A DNA stretch of 22,052 nt, taken from positions 1 to 22,052 of IMG/VR virus record IMGVR_UViG_3300043427_000160. The stretch is one strand, 5' to 3'. A program made the translations under genes and the position numbers. Each line of letters opens with the position of its first letter. The stretch's first letter is position 1. Positions 1 through 7,609 of this stretch are shown here, piece after piece. The DNA comes from a virus. Under the pieces are notes generated by a model. The model had not been told where the DNA came from. It saw only the letters and a list, made by a program, of their open reading frames with translations, and did no database searches.

Positions 1-723
1 CTAGCCTTGTAGTTCCTTAAGTTTGTTCTTCAAATGTTCGTTTGACCAATACAATGCGTAGTAGTCATAGTCAAGGGAGAATCTCTTCATATGCTTGACG
101 GTTGCCCCAGTGTGTGCGTGTAGCGGAATCCCTGCTGCCTTCATTCTACGGAAGAAGATAATGTCCTCACCAATGAAATGGTCGTCCTGTCCATCGCCAG
201 TCTCCATAAACATACCCTTGCCAGGGTGTGCTTCACGAAGTTTAGGAATGATTGACTTGTGCATTAAGACAAATCCAAAGCCAGCATTATCAATCTTGAT
301 TACTTCATCTTGCGGTAGCGGATGCACGTACTGAATCTGATACTCAGATACATCATTGAACAAGACTGGGTATGGCTTCATCAGGCTACCCTCATTCTCC
401 TTAGAGATGAAGTAGACACCGCTAACGACAGGGCGGTTAATCTTGTCTGCTGTCTGCCATAGTTTCTTCATACTATCTAGGTTCAAAACAATGTCTGAGT
501 CAACCCAGAGTAGCCAGTCTGTCTTTATCTTGTCAGCCCAATGGTCAAACAATACTTGGCGTTGTCTGCCAATCTGATTGCCTTGTACTCTAATTGTGGT
601 ATGTATTGGCATACCATTAGGGCCACCAGCAACTAGTGCTGTGGCTAGTCCTTCTGTAAATTTGCCATCGGTGGTGCCGTTATCGCACCAACCGAGGGCT
701 ACTGTATCTGACTTACCTATCAT
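1..723 (-). CDS. Glycosyltransferase-like protein, GT-A fold (240 aa)
   Basis: The gene is complete: its TAG occupies bases 1-3. The N-terminal part fits a GT-A nucleotide-sugar fold, with WLLWVDSDIVL at 70-80 giving a DxD-type metal motif (D75-S-D77). A conserved acidic pair GEDIIFFRRMKAAG (185-198) and a histidine cluster HAHTGATVKHMKR (202-214) fit the acceptor and metal site of family-2-like enzymes. There is no transmembrane segment, so it is cytoplasmic. Substrate and sugar are unknown. Lying right after the fibre, adhesin and fibre-associated genes, it may decorate virion proteins or, alternatively, alter the host surface. AAGGGG is four bases before the ATG. Confidence 0.8.
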   Translation of the reverse strand: MIGKSDTVALGWCDNGTTDGKFTEGLATALVAGGPNGMPIHTTIRVQGNQIGRQRQVLFDHWADKIKTDWLLWVDSDIVLNLDSMKKLWQTADKINRPVVSGVYFISKENEGSLMKPYPVLFNDVSEYQIQYVHPLPQDEVIKIDNAGFGFVLMHKSIIPKLREAHPGKGMFMETGDGQDDHFIGEDIIFFRRMKAAGIPLHAHTGATVKHMKRFSLDYDYYALYWSNEHLKNKLKELQG

Positions 724-739
724 TGTCCCCTTGCTTTCT

Positions 740-1006
740 TTAGTTTTCTATTGCTAGTGTAGGTGTTACTTCTTCTACATCAATTACTGGCTCTGCTGCG
801 ATGAACTTATCTAGTTCTGCATCATAAGTATCACCAATGCCAGCAAACTTGCTTCTAATATTAGAGTTATATGATGTTTGAATCCAGGTTCCACCTAGTC
901 CACAGTCATCAGCAAGGAATTCTTGTCCTCTGTGTTCTTGTGAGTCATCAACTACAAGCACTCGGATAATTTTGTTGTTTTCATCTAACTCTGCAAAATG
1001 TGCCAT
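740..1006 (-). CDS. Small fibre-associated phage protein (88 aa)
   Basis: It begins MAHFAELDENNKIIRVLVVD, has GGTWIQTSYNSNIRSKFAGI in the middle followed by GDTYDAELDKFIA, and ends in an acidic tail. This G-W-QTSYN-R-AGIG-YD-FI pattern is one I know from short proteins beside tail-fibre genes of cyanophages, pelagiphages and related aquatic phages. The function is unknown; a compact beta fold joining or capping a fibre is possible. AAGGAG is nine bases before the ATG. Confidence 0.8.
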   Translation of the reverse strand: MAHFAELDENNKIIRVLVVDDSQEHRGQEFLADDCGLGGTWIQTSYNSNIRSKFAGIGDTYDAELDKFIAAEPVIDVEEVTPTLAIEN

Positions 1007-1018
1007 TATGTATTCTCC

Positions 1019-1702
1019 TTATTCAAACCAAGTAACGATACAAATGCCCGAACCACCTGCGCCGCCAGTTCTTGGGCTAGCACTAGTAGATGCGGAAACG
1101 CCGCCGCCGCCGCCGCCTGTATTTGCTATGCCAGCACCAGGGCTAGTGGATGAAAAACCGCCACCATTTGAACCGCCACCTATAGCACCTTGACCACCAC
1201 CTGCACCGCCGCCACCAAATCCATAAGAACCTGGACCGCCGATATGCCCGGCAAGAAAACCTGCTGAAGAAATGTTTTGAACCCATGAGGAGCCAGCACC
1301 AGAACCTTCGCCAATACTGCTTCCACCGCGGCTGTTTACTCTACCAAAATTTCCACCGTTAGCCGTTACAAGTGCGCCAAATGTTGAATTGCTTCCGCCA
1401 GTACCATCTGCCCCTACACCACCTGCACCACCGCCACCAATTGTAACTGTTACAGAAGAGCCTGCTGAAAGTTGAACAATTCTTTTAATAACAGCACCAC
1501 CGCCACCACCACCGCCGCCGCCTGTACTGTTGGCATCTGTAGTACCAGCACCACCACCGCCACCCCCAACAAGTAACACTTCTACCCAACCATTATAGGT
1601 TGAAGCGGTTGTTGCAGTGAAAGTTCCAGTTGATGTAAAAACTTGTTGTTTTGCACCTTTAATGCTAGCAGCACTTGCTGCAGGAAATACTGCGATACCC
1701 AT
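1019..1702 (-). CDS. Glycine-rich adhesin-like tail protein (227 aa)
   Basis: The N-terminal part QQVFTSTGTFTATTASTYNG (about 19-38) and VEVLLVGGGGGG match the start of glycine-rich phage tail domains. Long Gly runs follow (nine in a row about 61-69, repeated later) alternating with loop-like segments, ending SGICIVTWFE. In phages such as S16 a similar Gly-rich fold forms a polyglycine-II sandwich whose loops bind the receptor, so this may be the tip adhesin. GCC/ACC triplet runs encode the Gly tracts. The TAA is followed 10 bases later by the next ATG, with AAGGAG in between. The ninth to fifteenth residues could be mistaken for a signal peptide, but there is no charged n-region. Confidence 0.82.
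   Translation of the reverse strand: MGIAVFPAASAASIKGAKQQVFTSTGTFTATTASTYNGWVEVLLVGGGGGGAGTTDANSTGGGGGGGGGAVIKRIVQLSAGSSVTVTIGGGGAGGVGADGTGGSNSTFGALVTANGGNFGRVNSRGGSSIGEGSGAGSSWVQNISSAGFLAGHIGGPGSYGFGGGGAGGGQGAIGGGSNGGGFSSTSPGAGIANTGGGGGGVSASTSASPRTGGAGGSGICIVTWFE
1100..1117 (-). repeat. Six-unit GCC microsatellite in the adhesin-like gene
   Basis: Six perfect GCC units on the plus strand (GGC on the coding strand) encode a Gly run. A related mixed CCA/CCG tract lies around 1490-1522. Slippage in units of three would change loop length without a frameshift. Confidence 0.7.
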
Positions 1703-1703
1703 A

Positions 1704-2009
1704 TTATGCTACCTCCACGCCTGAGATGTGGAAATTAACAGTTGTTGCCGATGCTCCACCTTGGATTGTTTCTGTTGCATTTAAAACTTGCTTTAAGTCA
1801 ACATAGACTGTTGAATTTGCTGCAATAGTTGTCGCTTCGTGGATACGAGTTCCAGCAAGCGCCAAAGTAAATGTTGCTGAGGTTCCAGCAGTATTACAAA
1901 TTGCCATATTTGTTACTATAGTTGTTGTCGCACTAGGCACTGTATACAAAGCAGTTGTTACTGTCGTTGTAAAAGCACCTCGTGCTAGTCGTTTAGTTGT
2001 TGTAGCCAT
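1704..2009 (-). CDS. Small beta-sandwich virion protein (101 aa)
   Basis: The sequence is Thr/Ala/Val-rich with strand-like segments (ALYTVPSATTTIVTNMAICN, SATFTLALAGTRIHE, TTIAANSTVYVDLKQVLNAT) and an end GGASATTVNFHISGVEVA. I know this pattern from small tail or head-decoration proteins of aquatic phages. It sits in the receptor-binding module, so a tail-tip or fibre-associated role is more likely than capsid decoration. It overlaps the upstream gene by TAATG and is separated from the adhesin-like gene by one base. Confidence 0.74.
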   Translation of the reverse strand: MATTTKRLARGAFTTTVTTALYTVPSATTTIVTNMAICNTAGTSATFTLALAGTRIHEATTIAANSTVYVDLKQVLNATETIQGGASATTVNFHISGVEVA

Positions 2010-2239
2010 TACTCAGCACCTTCCAATCCAGCAAGTTCTGCACTATGGGTATTGATTGCAGCCTCAAGGATTTCAAGAGCCTTGTCTGCTACTGCTACTC
2101 CGTCAGAGTCGCTTAGCGCCTCACAAGTAACTTTGTTTAATGAATGTTGGTATGCCTCAGCAGCAAACTGTGCAATTCGCTGTTGCAGGATACCTCTTTT
2201 TTGTTCTGCTGTTAGCAGGGCTGTATAGTCTATAGCCAT
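2009..2239 (-). CDS. Small helical fibre-adjacent protein (76 aa)
   Basis: The protein MAIDYTALLTAEQKRGILQQ continues RIAQFAAEAYQHSLNK and ends LEAAINTHSAELAGLEGAE. It is almost all helix, Ala/Glu/Gln-rich, and acidic at the end. I do not recognise a named family. Short helical genes directly after a fibre gene often encode fibre-assembly helpers, so a chaperone role is a fair hypothesis; the fibre itself carries no self-chaperone domain. AGGAAAGGA precedes the start, and the TAA overlaps the next ATG as TAATG. Confidence 0.7.
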   Translation of the reverse strand: MAIDYTALLTAEQKRGILQQRIAQFAAEAYQHSLNKVTCEALSDSDGVAVADKALEILEAAINTHSAELAGLEGAE

Positions 2240-2264
2240 TATTTACTATTTCCTTTCCTAGTTG

Positions 2265-5200
2265 TTAGAGCCAAGCGCCCATTATAACGAATAGTTCTAC
2301 ATCTTCTCCATTGACAGACAAGCCACCAGTGTTGGTTCCTCCACCAGTACCAGTTCCAACGTTGACATTACCAGATGCATCAATACTTGCGCGGCTTGTT
2401 CCGCCAGTCATTAGGTTAAGAGTTGAACCGCCAACATACAATGGTTGATATGATGCAATTCCAGTATTATCTACGCCTTCTACATACGCAGCACCTGCTG
2501 TTGTTCCTAATCTAACGGCTCTAGCAGTTCCAGCAAAAACTGCTGTAATGCTTGAATCTATTCCTGGAGTTACGGCTAAAGTTCCATCACTTTTAATCCT
2601 TGTAAGATTTGTTCCAGCGCTATTCTGAATCTGCAACAAATCACCAGACTGCGATGCAGCACCACGAATAACTGCGCCAACATTGGATGCAGCAGTTGAT
2701 ACCACACCAAACTGTTGGGCAACAGAACCTGAGCCAAGAGTTAGTGATGTTGAACCAACTGTGGTTTGACCTGCAAAGTAGTTAGCAGCGGTGCCGTTCA
2801 TATATGCGTTCCACACACCAGATGCTGCTGCAAGGTTTCCATAGAAACCATAGTTGTTAGTAGCACCTGTTAATGTAGATTGAACCAAATAACCAAACTG
2901 GCTTCCTACAGTAGAACTTGCTCCTATTGTTGTTGTACCAACAGCAATATGAGTTAATGATGTAAGATTAAATGTTGTTGCTTCTGTAGTTGGAGCAATA
3001 CGCAAACCGTAGTAAGTGCCTGTAACATCTGATTTAATTGTTTGGTCAACATACATACCGTAACCAGTTGTTGCACCAGTTGCATCTCTACCTAATATAA
3101 AAGCAGTTGCTGTGGTTGGTGTGGTACCAATACCTATTGAGCCACTGCTACTAATACGCATACGCTCTGCAGAAGTACCAGCAGAATCAGTAGTTAAAAA
3201 GACTAAACGACCAGGAACTACACCGCTTGAAGGAGTGGCATCAGCGTTTGCTCTAATTACTGCAGATTGTTGCCAAGCAGTTCCGTCATCTCCATAAAAC
3301 ACTAAGTCGCCTAAAGTATCACCTGAATTGACTGTTGTGTAAGTTCCAGTTGTTGTTGAGCGACTCTTATGAAGTGCAACTCTTGAACCTATAGAAGAAG
3401 CATACATTCCATAAAGAGCAAGTGGATAACCGCTTCCAGTACCAACAATGCTTTCAAGAAATGCTCCGCTACCAGCAGTAGGGTATCCATTGTTTCCTAT
3501 AATTAAACGACCAAGGTGGTCAACTATAAATGGAGTTGAATCAGGATTAGTTGAATCTTCAACAAGAAGTGAATAGCCTGTACCTGTATTAGTAATACGG
3601 AATACATCAGCAGTACCAGCATTGGTAAATGTGTTTAGACCAGTAAAGTCATTGTTACCAGCAAGGGTTGGGAAACCAGAGGTAGATACTGCTACCTGCT
3701 CCCAAGCACTTGTGTTGCCGTTGTATACAAACATAACACCGCTTGTGGTGTTGTAGTACAGCACTCCGCTTGTTAGCGGATTGCCATCATTGTCTACAGT
3801 TGGGGCAGAAGCCTTTGGTCCTAGGTATCTGTCATCAAAGGAGTCAAATGAAGCAGCAGCACTATTAGCAGAAGTTAATGCAGATGCTGCCGAAGTGCTG
3901 GCGCTGTTAGCGCTAGTTAAAGCAGATGATGCTGAAGTTGCTGCACTTGATGCTGACGTTGCCGCATTTGTTTCAGATACCGCAGCACTTGAAGCAGATG
4001 TAGCAGCAGCAGTCGCTGATGCGGCTGCGGATGTAGCACTGGTTGCAGCATTAGTTGCACTTGTAGATGCAGCAGTTGCTGAAGCAGCAGCGCTTGTTGC
4101 GCTAGTTGCAGCAGCAGTAGCGCTAGCAGATGCTGAAGTCGCTGAGGTAGCAGCAGCAGTTGCACTGGCTGCAGCAGAAGTAGCGCTGGTAGCAGCAGCA
4201 CTGGCTGAGGTAGCCGAAGCAGTCGCTGAGTTAGATGCGCTAGTTGCTGAAGTGCTTGCTGAGTTAGCCGATGTTAAGGCTGAGGATGCTGAGGTGCTAG
4301 CCGAAGATGCAGATGTTGCTGCTGCGGTAGCAGAGTTAGCAGCCGTAGTAGCAGATGCTGCAGCGCTTGTGGCGCTGGTTGCCGCTGCTGTCGCAGAAGC
4401 CGCTGCAGAGGTTGCAGAGGTGGCTGCTGCTGTGGCTGAGGCAGATGCACTGTTGGCGCTAGTTAGGGCGTTAGAAGCGCTTGTAGCCGCGCTAGAGGCA
4501 CTTGTAGCGGCAGAGGCAGCACTTGTAGCAGCCGATGCTGCTGAGGTTGCTGCAGCCGTTGCTGAGCCTAGGATGCTATCTACGTAATCCTTAGGGGTAG
4601 CAGAGGATGAAATCATACCTGCGCTAGACAGACCTGTGATTACTGGTGAACCTGATATTACAGGGCTTGTCAAGGTTTTATTAGTCAGGGTTTGGGTTGC
4701 TGAATCAAGGACTACGGTACCTGTTGTGTTAGGCAGGGTGATTGTATTGTCCTGTGTTGGGTCAACTACAGTCAGGGTAGTCTCGTGAGCATCAGCGGTA
4801 GAGCCTTCAAAGACAATGCTTGCCTCGGCACTAGGAGTGCCGGTAAAGGTTGGATTAGAAATTGTTGGGCTGGTAAGAGTCTTATTGGTCAGAGTTTGTG
4901 TCTTAGCTGTACCAACTACATCACCTTCGCCAGAGCTAATGCCATGCATTGTGTGGCCTGTACCACTACCATCATTGTAGTAGGCAGAAGCCTCGGCATG
5001 TAGGTTAGCATCACGGAAGTCACGACCAATAGCCATGTGACGCACTACCGCACCGGCTGAATGTTCCTGTGCTGATGAGCCATCAATTGCGCGGGTGACT
5101 GTAAAGGTATTAGTGGCTACCGCCGTGGCATCTACAATTTCTTCAAGAGCTGTGTCTGGGTCAATAACCAATGTAAAGGTACGACCAGCTGGGATTGTCA

Positions 5201-5312
5201 CACCGCCTAGAAGAGTTGTTCCTGAAACAACTGTCATCGAGGTTGCACCTGATGTAATTGTTCCAGTCAGCGTACTCTGCTGGCTACGGGACGAGTATTG
5301 GCGTGTTGTCAT
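2265..5312 (-). CDS. Tail fibre protein with Ala/Ser/Thr heptad stalk (1015 aa)
   Basis: This is a host-contact fibre. Residues 1-130 form a beta-rich attachment domain (STLTGTITSGATSMTVVSGT, then PAGRTFTLVIDPDT). Two copies of TLTNKTLTSP follow at 140-149 and 208-217, a motif common in aquatic-phage fibres. Residues about 250-488 are some 34 heptads of the form x-T/N/A-S-A-x-x-A, expected to be an alanine-zipper coiled coil. After YNTTSGVMFVYNG (520-532) come several beta modules with ERMRISSSGSIGIGT, typical of distal fibre repeats, and a conserved end VNGEDVELFVIMGAWL. I see no intramolecular chaperone (endosialidase-type) domain. RBS AGGA is seven bases before ATG. A trimeric state is expected for the class but not shown here. 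Confidence 0.88.
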   Translation of the reverse strand: MTTRQYSSRSQQSTLTGTITSGATSMTVVSGTTLLGGVTIPAGRTFTLVIDPDTALEEIVDATAVATNTFTVTRAIDGSSAQEHSAGAVVRHMAIGRDFRDANLHAEASAYYNDGSGTGHTMHGISSGEGDVVGTAKTQTLTNKTLTSPTISNPTFTGTPSAEASIVFEGSTADAHETTLTVVDPTQDNTITLPNTTGTVVLDSATQTLTNKTLTSPVISGSPVITGLSSAGMISSSATPKDYVDSILGSATAAATSAASAATSAASAATSASSAATSASNALTSANSASASATAAATSATSAAASATAAATSATSAAASATTAANSATAAATSASSASTSASSALTSANSASTSATSASNSATASATSASAAATSATSAAASATAAATSATSASASATAAATSATSAAASATAASTSATNAATSATSAAASATAAATSASSAAVSETNAATSASSAATSASSALTSANSASTSAASALTSANSAAASFDSFDDRYLGPKASAPTVDNDGNPLTSGVLYYNTTSGVMFVYNGNTSAWEQVAVSTSGFPTLAGNNDFTGLNTFTNAGTADVFRITNTGTGYSLLVEDSTNPDSTPFIVDHLGRLIIGNNGYPTAGSGAFLESIVGTGSGYPLALYGMYASSIGSRVALHKSRSTTTGTYTTVNSGDTLGDLVFYGDDGTAWQQSAVIRANADATPSSGVVPGRLVFLTTDSAGTSAERMRISSSGSIGIGTTPTTATAFILGRDATGATTGYGMYVDQTIKSDVTGTYYGLRIAPTTEATTFNLTSLTHIAVGTTTIGASSTVGSQFGYLVQSTLTGATNNYGFYGNLAAASGVWNAYMNGTAANYFAGQTTVGSTSLTLGSGSVAQQFGVVSTAASNVGAVIRGAASQSGDLLQIQNSAGTNLTRIKSDGTLAVTPGIDSSITAVFAGTARAVRLGTTAGAAYVEGVDNTGIASYQPLYVGGSTLNLMTGGTSRASIDASGNVNVGTGTGGGTNTGGLSVNGEDVELFVIMGAWL
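3849..4565 (-). repeat. Heptad-encoding imperfect 21-base repeat in the fibre gene
   Basis: About 34 imperfect 21-base units encode the stalk (fibre residues about 250-488). On the plus strand it appears as blocks of gcagcag, gctgaag and gcgctagtt. Unit consensus at protein level is x-[TNA]-S-A-x-x-A. Longer near-identical blocks recur (ATSATSAAASATAAATS appears more than once), which points to past unit duplication and makes expansion or contraction by recombination likely. The bias also creates long spurious frames on the opposite strand. Confidence 0.8.
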
Positions 5313-5320
5313 TTATGTTC

Positions 5321-6253
5321 CTATCGGCTGTAGTGAACTCGGGTTGGGAATTGACCCTGGAAGGCTGATATTTCTTCTTTAAGTCTTTGTTGATAAAGTG
5401 CGAATATTTGACGAGCAGCGGAGTTGGCAGAGCCAAAGGAGCGCTTAGCATCAATCTCATCTGCCTGTGGGCTGATTTGAGATGCACGAGCTGGGTCTAG
5501 GTAAGTCAATAGTCGGTATGCTGCGCCCAGGATTACAACATCACGAGCGGTCTCAGAGTACCCTGTTGTGGTGGTAAACACATCTGTGCTGTTTGACATG
5601 GCCTGTGGCTGTACTACATAGTTAACCTTGACTGTACGCCCAGCTGTGATGTAATCACCAATTGTAACTGTTTGAGCTCCGGCACCCCAGGTGCCCGTGT
5701 CTGCCTTAGAATCAAATGTCCAGCGACGTACATTAATCCATTCCTGGCTAGGACCAATGTCCTGCCATGACATGGTTAGAATGTTTTCAATATTAAGTGG
5801 GTTGCCATTGCTGTCAGTTAGTTCGTAAGTTGTGACAGATGGGTTGAACACAAATGTTGTTTGACCAATAACCATAAGCTGTGTGCCCATGGCACGGATA
5901 GTGTCGTTGATGGCACGCTTAACTACATAGCGTGGGAAAATTGGGGAGATGGTAACTTTGGTATCGCCAATATGTGTAGCAGCTTGAGAGCCTAGATAGC
6001 CACGGCCATAAGGCGCGATGGTGGCTGTATTGCTAACACGGTCGAAGGAGGATACCCACATAAGCTCCTCGTCAACTTCAATTACACCTTTGCCTAAGTC
6101 TTGAGTAGAGCCTAGGCTTAGCACTGTCGGAGAGGAGCTAGGAGAAGTTAATGTGGTAACTGGAGCAGTAAGATAAGTACTTCTATCTTGTTGATAGGTA
6201 TAGCCTGAGAGATTAACTAATGTCTCATCAATCATTTCACTAAGTGTTGTCAC
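5321..6253 (-). CDS. Probable head-tail adaptor / neck protein (310 aa)
   Basis: The helical N-terminus (TLSEMIDETLVNLSGYTYQQ) and the C-terminal helical part (ARDVVILGAAYRLLTYLDPA, 234-253, then a RQIFALYQQRLKEEISAFQ helix) bracket a beta-rich middle with ELMWVSSFDRVSNTATIAPYGRG-type strands. Helical ends around a beta insert, in the gene just before the fibre, fit the ring-forming adaptors that link portal and tail, as gatekeeper or tail-tubular proteins do in podoviruses. I do not see a decisive signature for one named family. The start is GTG 6251-6253 in a GTGA overlap with the preceding gene. The stop TAG forms part of TAGGA, the ribosome-binding site of the fibre gene 8 bases on. Confidence 0.72.
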   Translation of the reverse strand: MTTLSEMIDETLVNLSGYTYQQDRSTYLTAPVTTLTSPSSSPTVLSLGSTQDLGKGVIEVDEELMWVSSFDRVSNTATIAPYGRGYLGSQAATHIGDTKVTISPIFPRYVVKRAINDTIRAMGTQLMVIGQTTFVFNPSVTTYELTDSNGNPLNIENILTMSWQDIGPSQEWINVRRWTFDSKADTGTWGAGAQTVTIGDYITAGRTVKVNYVVQPQAMSNSTDVFTTTTGYSETARDVVILGAAYRLLTYLDPARASQISPQADEIDAKRSFGSANSAARQIFALYQQRLKEEISAFQGQFPTRVHYSR

Positions 6254-6525
6254 AGGTTAATGCTCCTTAAAGCGTCAGTCGGTGATAAGTTCGTTGTTCC
6301 TGCAAGTTCATTACAGATTCCGCCAAGAGCTTTATAGTTGTTCGGCTGACGATTGGCATCTGCTTTTTTATTCAAGGCAGCAATCAAGGCTAAGCCTGTA
6401 GTTCCTGCATAAACGTTTGCAGCCTTAGTAGGTGCTACGTAATTTAGAATAGATGGATAAGTGCCACCATTAGCTAAGCGATTTAGCTCGCTAGTAAATG
6501 AACTACCTGCTGTGCCTGTTGCCAT
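6250..6525 (-). CDS. Repeat-containing small virion-type protein (91 aa)
   Basis: The short protein contains a near-repeated motif: LNRLANGGTYP (about 14-24), VYAGTTGLALIAALN (38-52) and CNELAGTTNLSPTDALRSI (71-89). I have seen similar AGTTGL-ALN proteins in actinobacteriophage tail regions, but no function is known to me. It is coupled upstream by TAATG. Downstream its TGA overlaps the GTG start of the adaptor-like gene (GTGA), so it is probably made together with the neck protein. Confidence 0.75.
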   Translation of the reverse strand: MATGTAGSSFTSELNRLANGGTYPSILNYVAPTKAANVYAGTTGLALIAALNKKADANRQPNNYKALGGICNELAGTTNLSPTDALRSINL

Positions 6526-6920
6526 TATCTATACCTCGAAGTTTTCTTTGCTATTGATTTAGGTTGCTTAGAGAACTGCTTACCCTTGCGTAAGTCTTCG
6601 CGCTTCTTTGCTGATGTCTTAGCGTATTCAGAAGCTGACAACTTCTCACGTGCTTTCTTGGGAAGATATCTTTCCCCTGTGGCTTTGTCGCCTTGGGTGC
6701 TAGGTTTACCTGACTTGGTACCCCAGTCTTCCTTAGTCCACTTGCTTAAAGATTTTTGTTTGCTAGTCTTACTTCCAGAGTAACCACCACCAGCTTTCTT
6801 GTATTCTTGCGCTACAAGTTGTGCCTTGCGAGCTGACCATTGCCCGGGCTTACCGCCCTTGCTACTGGCCATAACTTTCTTTTTGATTCGCTCACGAAGT
6901 TCAGGATTGGTGTATGCCAT
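6525..6920 (-). CDS. Basic protein, DUF5872-like (131 aa)
   Basis: The first half reads NPELRERIKKKVMASSKGGK then GQWSARKAQLVAQEYKKAGGGY. The second has SLSKWTKEDWGTKSGKPS, then TGERYLPKKAREKLSASEYA and a Lys/Arg tail. The KGGKPGQWSARKAQL and KW-WGTKSG-TGERYLPKKAR motifs are those I associate with DUF5872-type proteins of phages and some large eukaryotic viruses. By count 37 of 131 residues are Lys or Arg. I chose ATG 6918-6920, which gives the TAATG junction; a GTG two codons earlier would only add two residues. The function is unknown. It closes the basic cassette. Confidence 0.8.
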   Translation of the reverse strand: MAYTNPELRERIKKKVMASSKGGKPGQWSARKAQLVAQEYKKAGGGYSGSKTSKQKSLSKWTKEDWGTKSGKPSTQGDKATGERYLPKKAREKLSASEYAKTSAKKREDLRKGKQFSKQPKSIAKKTSRYR

Positions 6921-7210
6921 TACCACTTTACCTTGTCAGCCCAATAAGCGGCTGACATCTTTCCTTTAGCAATGTTCTTTGAATGGCGTGCCTTAAATGA
7001 TGCACGCTTCTTTTTCATTCTGTCAGACTCTCCAGCTTTAGGAGCACCAGCAGTCTTAGCGCCTTGCTCACCGAAACGAATAGTCTTTACTTTGTCCCCT
7101 ACTTTAGCCACAACTACATGTGACTTGGTCGGGTGATTAGGAGTGCGCTTAGGTTTATTGAAACCTGAAACACCGGCTCTCTTAAGCCTTGGGTCCGCTT
7201 TCTTTTCCAT
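6920..7210 (-). CDS. Basic protein, DUF6321-like (96 aa)
   Basis: The core reads DPRLKRAGVSGFNKPKRTPN, then HPTKSHVVVAKVGDKVKTIRF and FKARHSKNIAKGKMSAAYWA with DKVKW at the end. I associate this arrangement, with the invariant-looking KRTP-HPTKSH-VVAK and KARH-KNIAKGKMSAAYWA parts, with the DUF6321 family seen in phages. The function is unknown; the charge and the His/Lys pattern suggest nucleic-acid contact. I chose ATG 7208-7210 (MEKKADPRL) because family-like sequence starts there. An ATG three codons upstream is also possible but has AGGA almost abutting it. The stop overlaps the next start as TAATG. Confidence 0.78.
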   Translation of the reverse strand: MEKKADPRLKRAGVSGFNKPKRTPNHPTKSHVVVAKVGDKVKTIRFGEQGAKTAGAPKAGESDRMKKKRASFKARHSKNIAKGKMSAAYWADKVKW

Positions 7211-7331
7211 ACTCACCATACTTTCCTAGTACCTTTTGAATTCTACCGTCTTTGCGAAGGCGCACCACATATCCATTTTTAATCTGAACTGGGTTAAAAC
7301 CATGATGCGCCTTGCCCTTACCTGACGACAT
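7182..7331 (-). CDS. Overlapping mini-gene (49 aa)
   Basis: The short frame starts at ATG 7329-7331, sharing its A with the TAA of the upstream gene, and reads MSSGKGKAHHGFNPVQIKNG followed by YVVRLRKDGRIQKVLGKYG. The second part looks like a small beta hairpin with alternating basic residues. Its 3' end overlaps the DUF6321-like gene out of frame by 29 bases. The one-base TAATG junction and the fact that it exactly fills an otherwise unexplained 110-base gap favour a real gene. No function can be assigned. Confidence 0.62.
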   Translation of the reverse strand: MSSGKGKAHHGFNPVQIKNGYVVRLRKDGRIQKVLGKYGEYGKESGPKA

Positions 7332-7609
7332 TATCGGTTCTTGATTCCGAACATACCACCTGCACCGCCGCCTGACATGCGGCCAATGCGGGTTACTCCA
7401 GCCTTGACTGGATTGCTATCTACTTTTACTACCTTTGGAGTTTTACCACGTAGTTTCGCTCCATCATTCTCTGCTTTAATTTGTTTAGCTCCCATGCGTG
7501 CAGCATTACCAGACTTAGCCTGCTGAGTTGCCCACTCGGAGAATGCATTGTATATATTCTGTGGCTGTGTCTTGCTTGCTACAGTTGGGCGCTTTCTTAC
7601 TGTTGCCAT
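7331..7609 (-). CDS. Basic hypothetical protein (92 aa)
   Basis: The sequence begins MATVRKRPTVASKTQPQNIY, has a helical centre (AFSEWATQQAKSGNAARMGA) and a Lys-rich part (KLRGKTPKVVKV), and ends in a Gly/Met-rich tail (GRMSGGGAGGMFGIKNR). I do not recognise it. The Gly-rich end resembles flexible tails of minor virion proteins. It abuts the 60-aa gene and overlaps the following 49-aa gene by TAATG. Confidence 0.72.
   Translation of the reverse strand: MATVRKRPTVASKTQPQNIYNAFSEWATQQAKSGNAARMGAKQIKAENDGAKLRGKTPKVVKVDSNPVKAGVTRIGRMSGGGAGGMFGIKNR

Noticed and set aside
972-1193. 73-codon Pro-rich plus-strand frame
   Set aside because: It is the complement of the poly-Gly tracts in the adhesin-like gene; GGN becomes NCC, giving Pro runs.
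3917-4201. 94-codon Leu/Gln-rich frame on the minus strand inside the fibre gene
   Set aside because: It is a shifted frame of the repeat; the composition (Leu/Gln/His) is the frameshift image of Ala/Ser codons.
4480-4570. CRISPR-like or direct-repeat array
   Set aside because: The periodicity comes from protein-coding heptads with synonymous variation; there are no conserved repeats with unique spacers.
3781-4587. 268-codon Ala/Val/Asp-rich open frame on the plus strand
   Set aside because: It is the exact antisense of the fibre heptad repeat. GC-rich repetitive Ala/Ser/Thr codons leave no stops on the other strand, and the product is only low-complexity Ala/Val/Glu.
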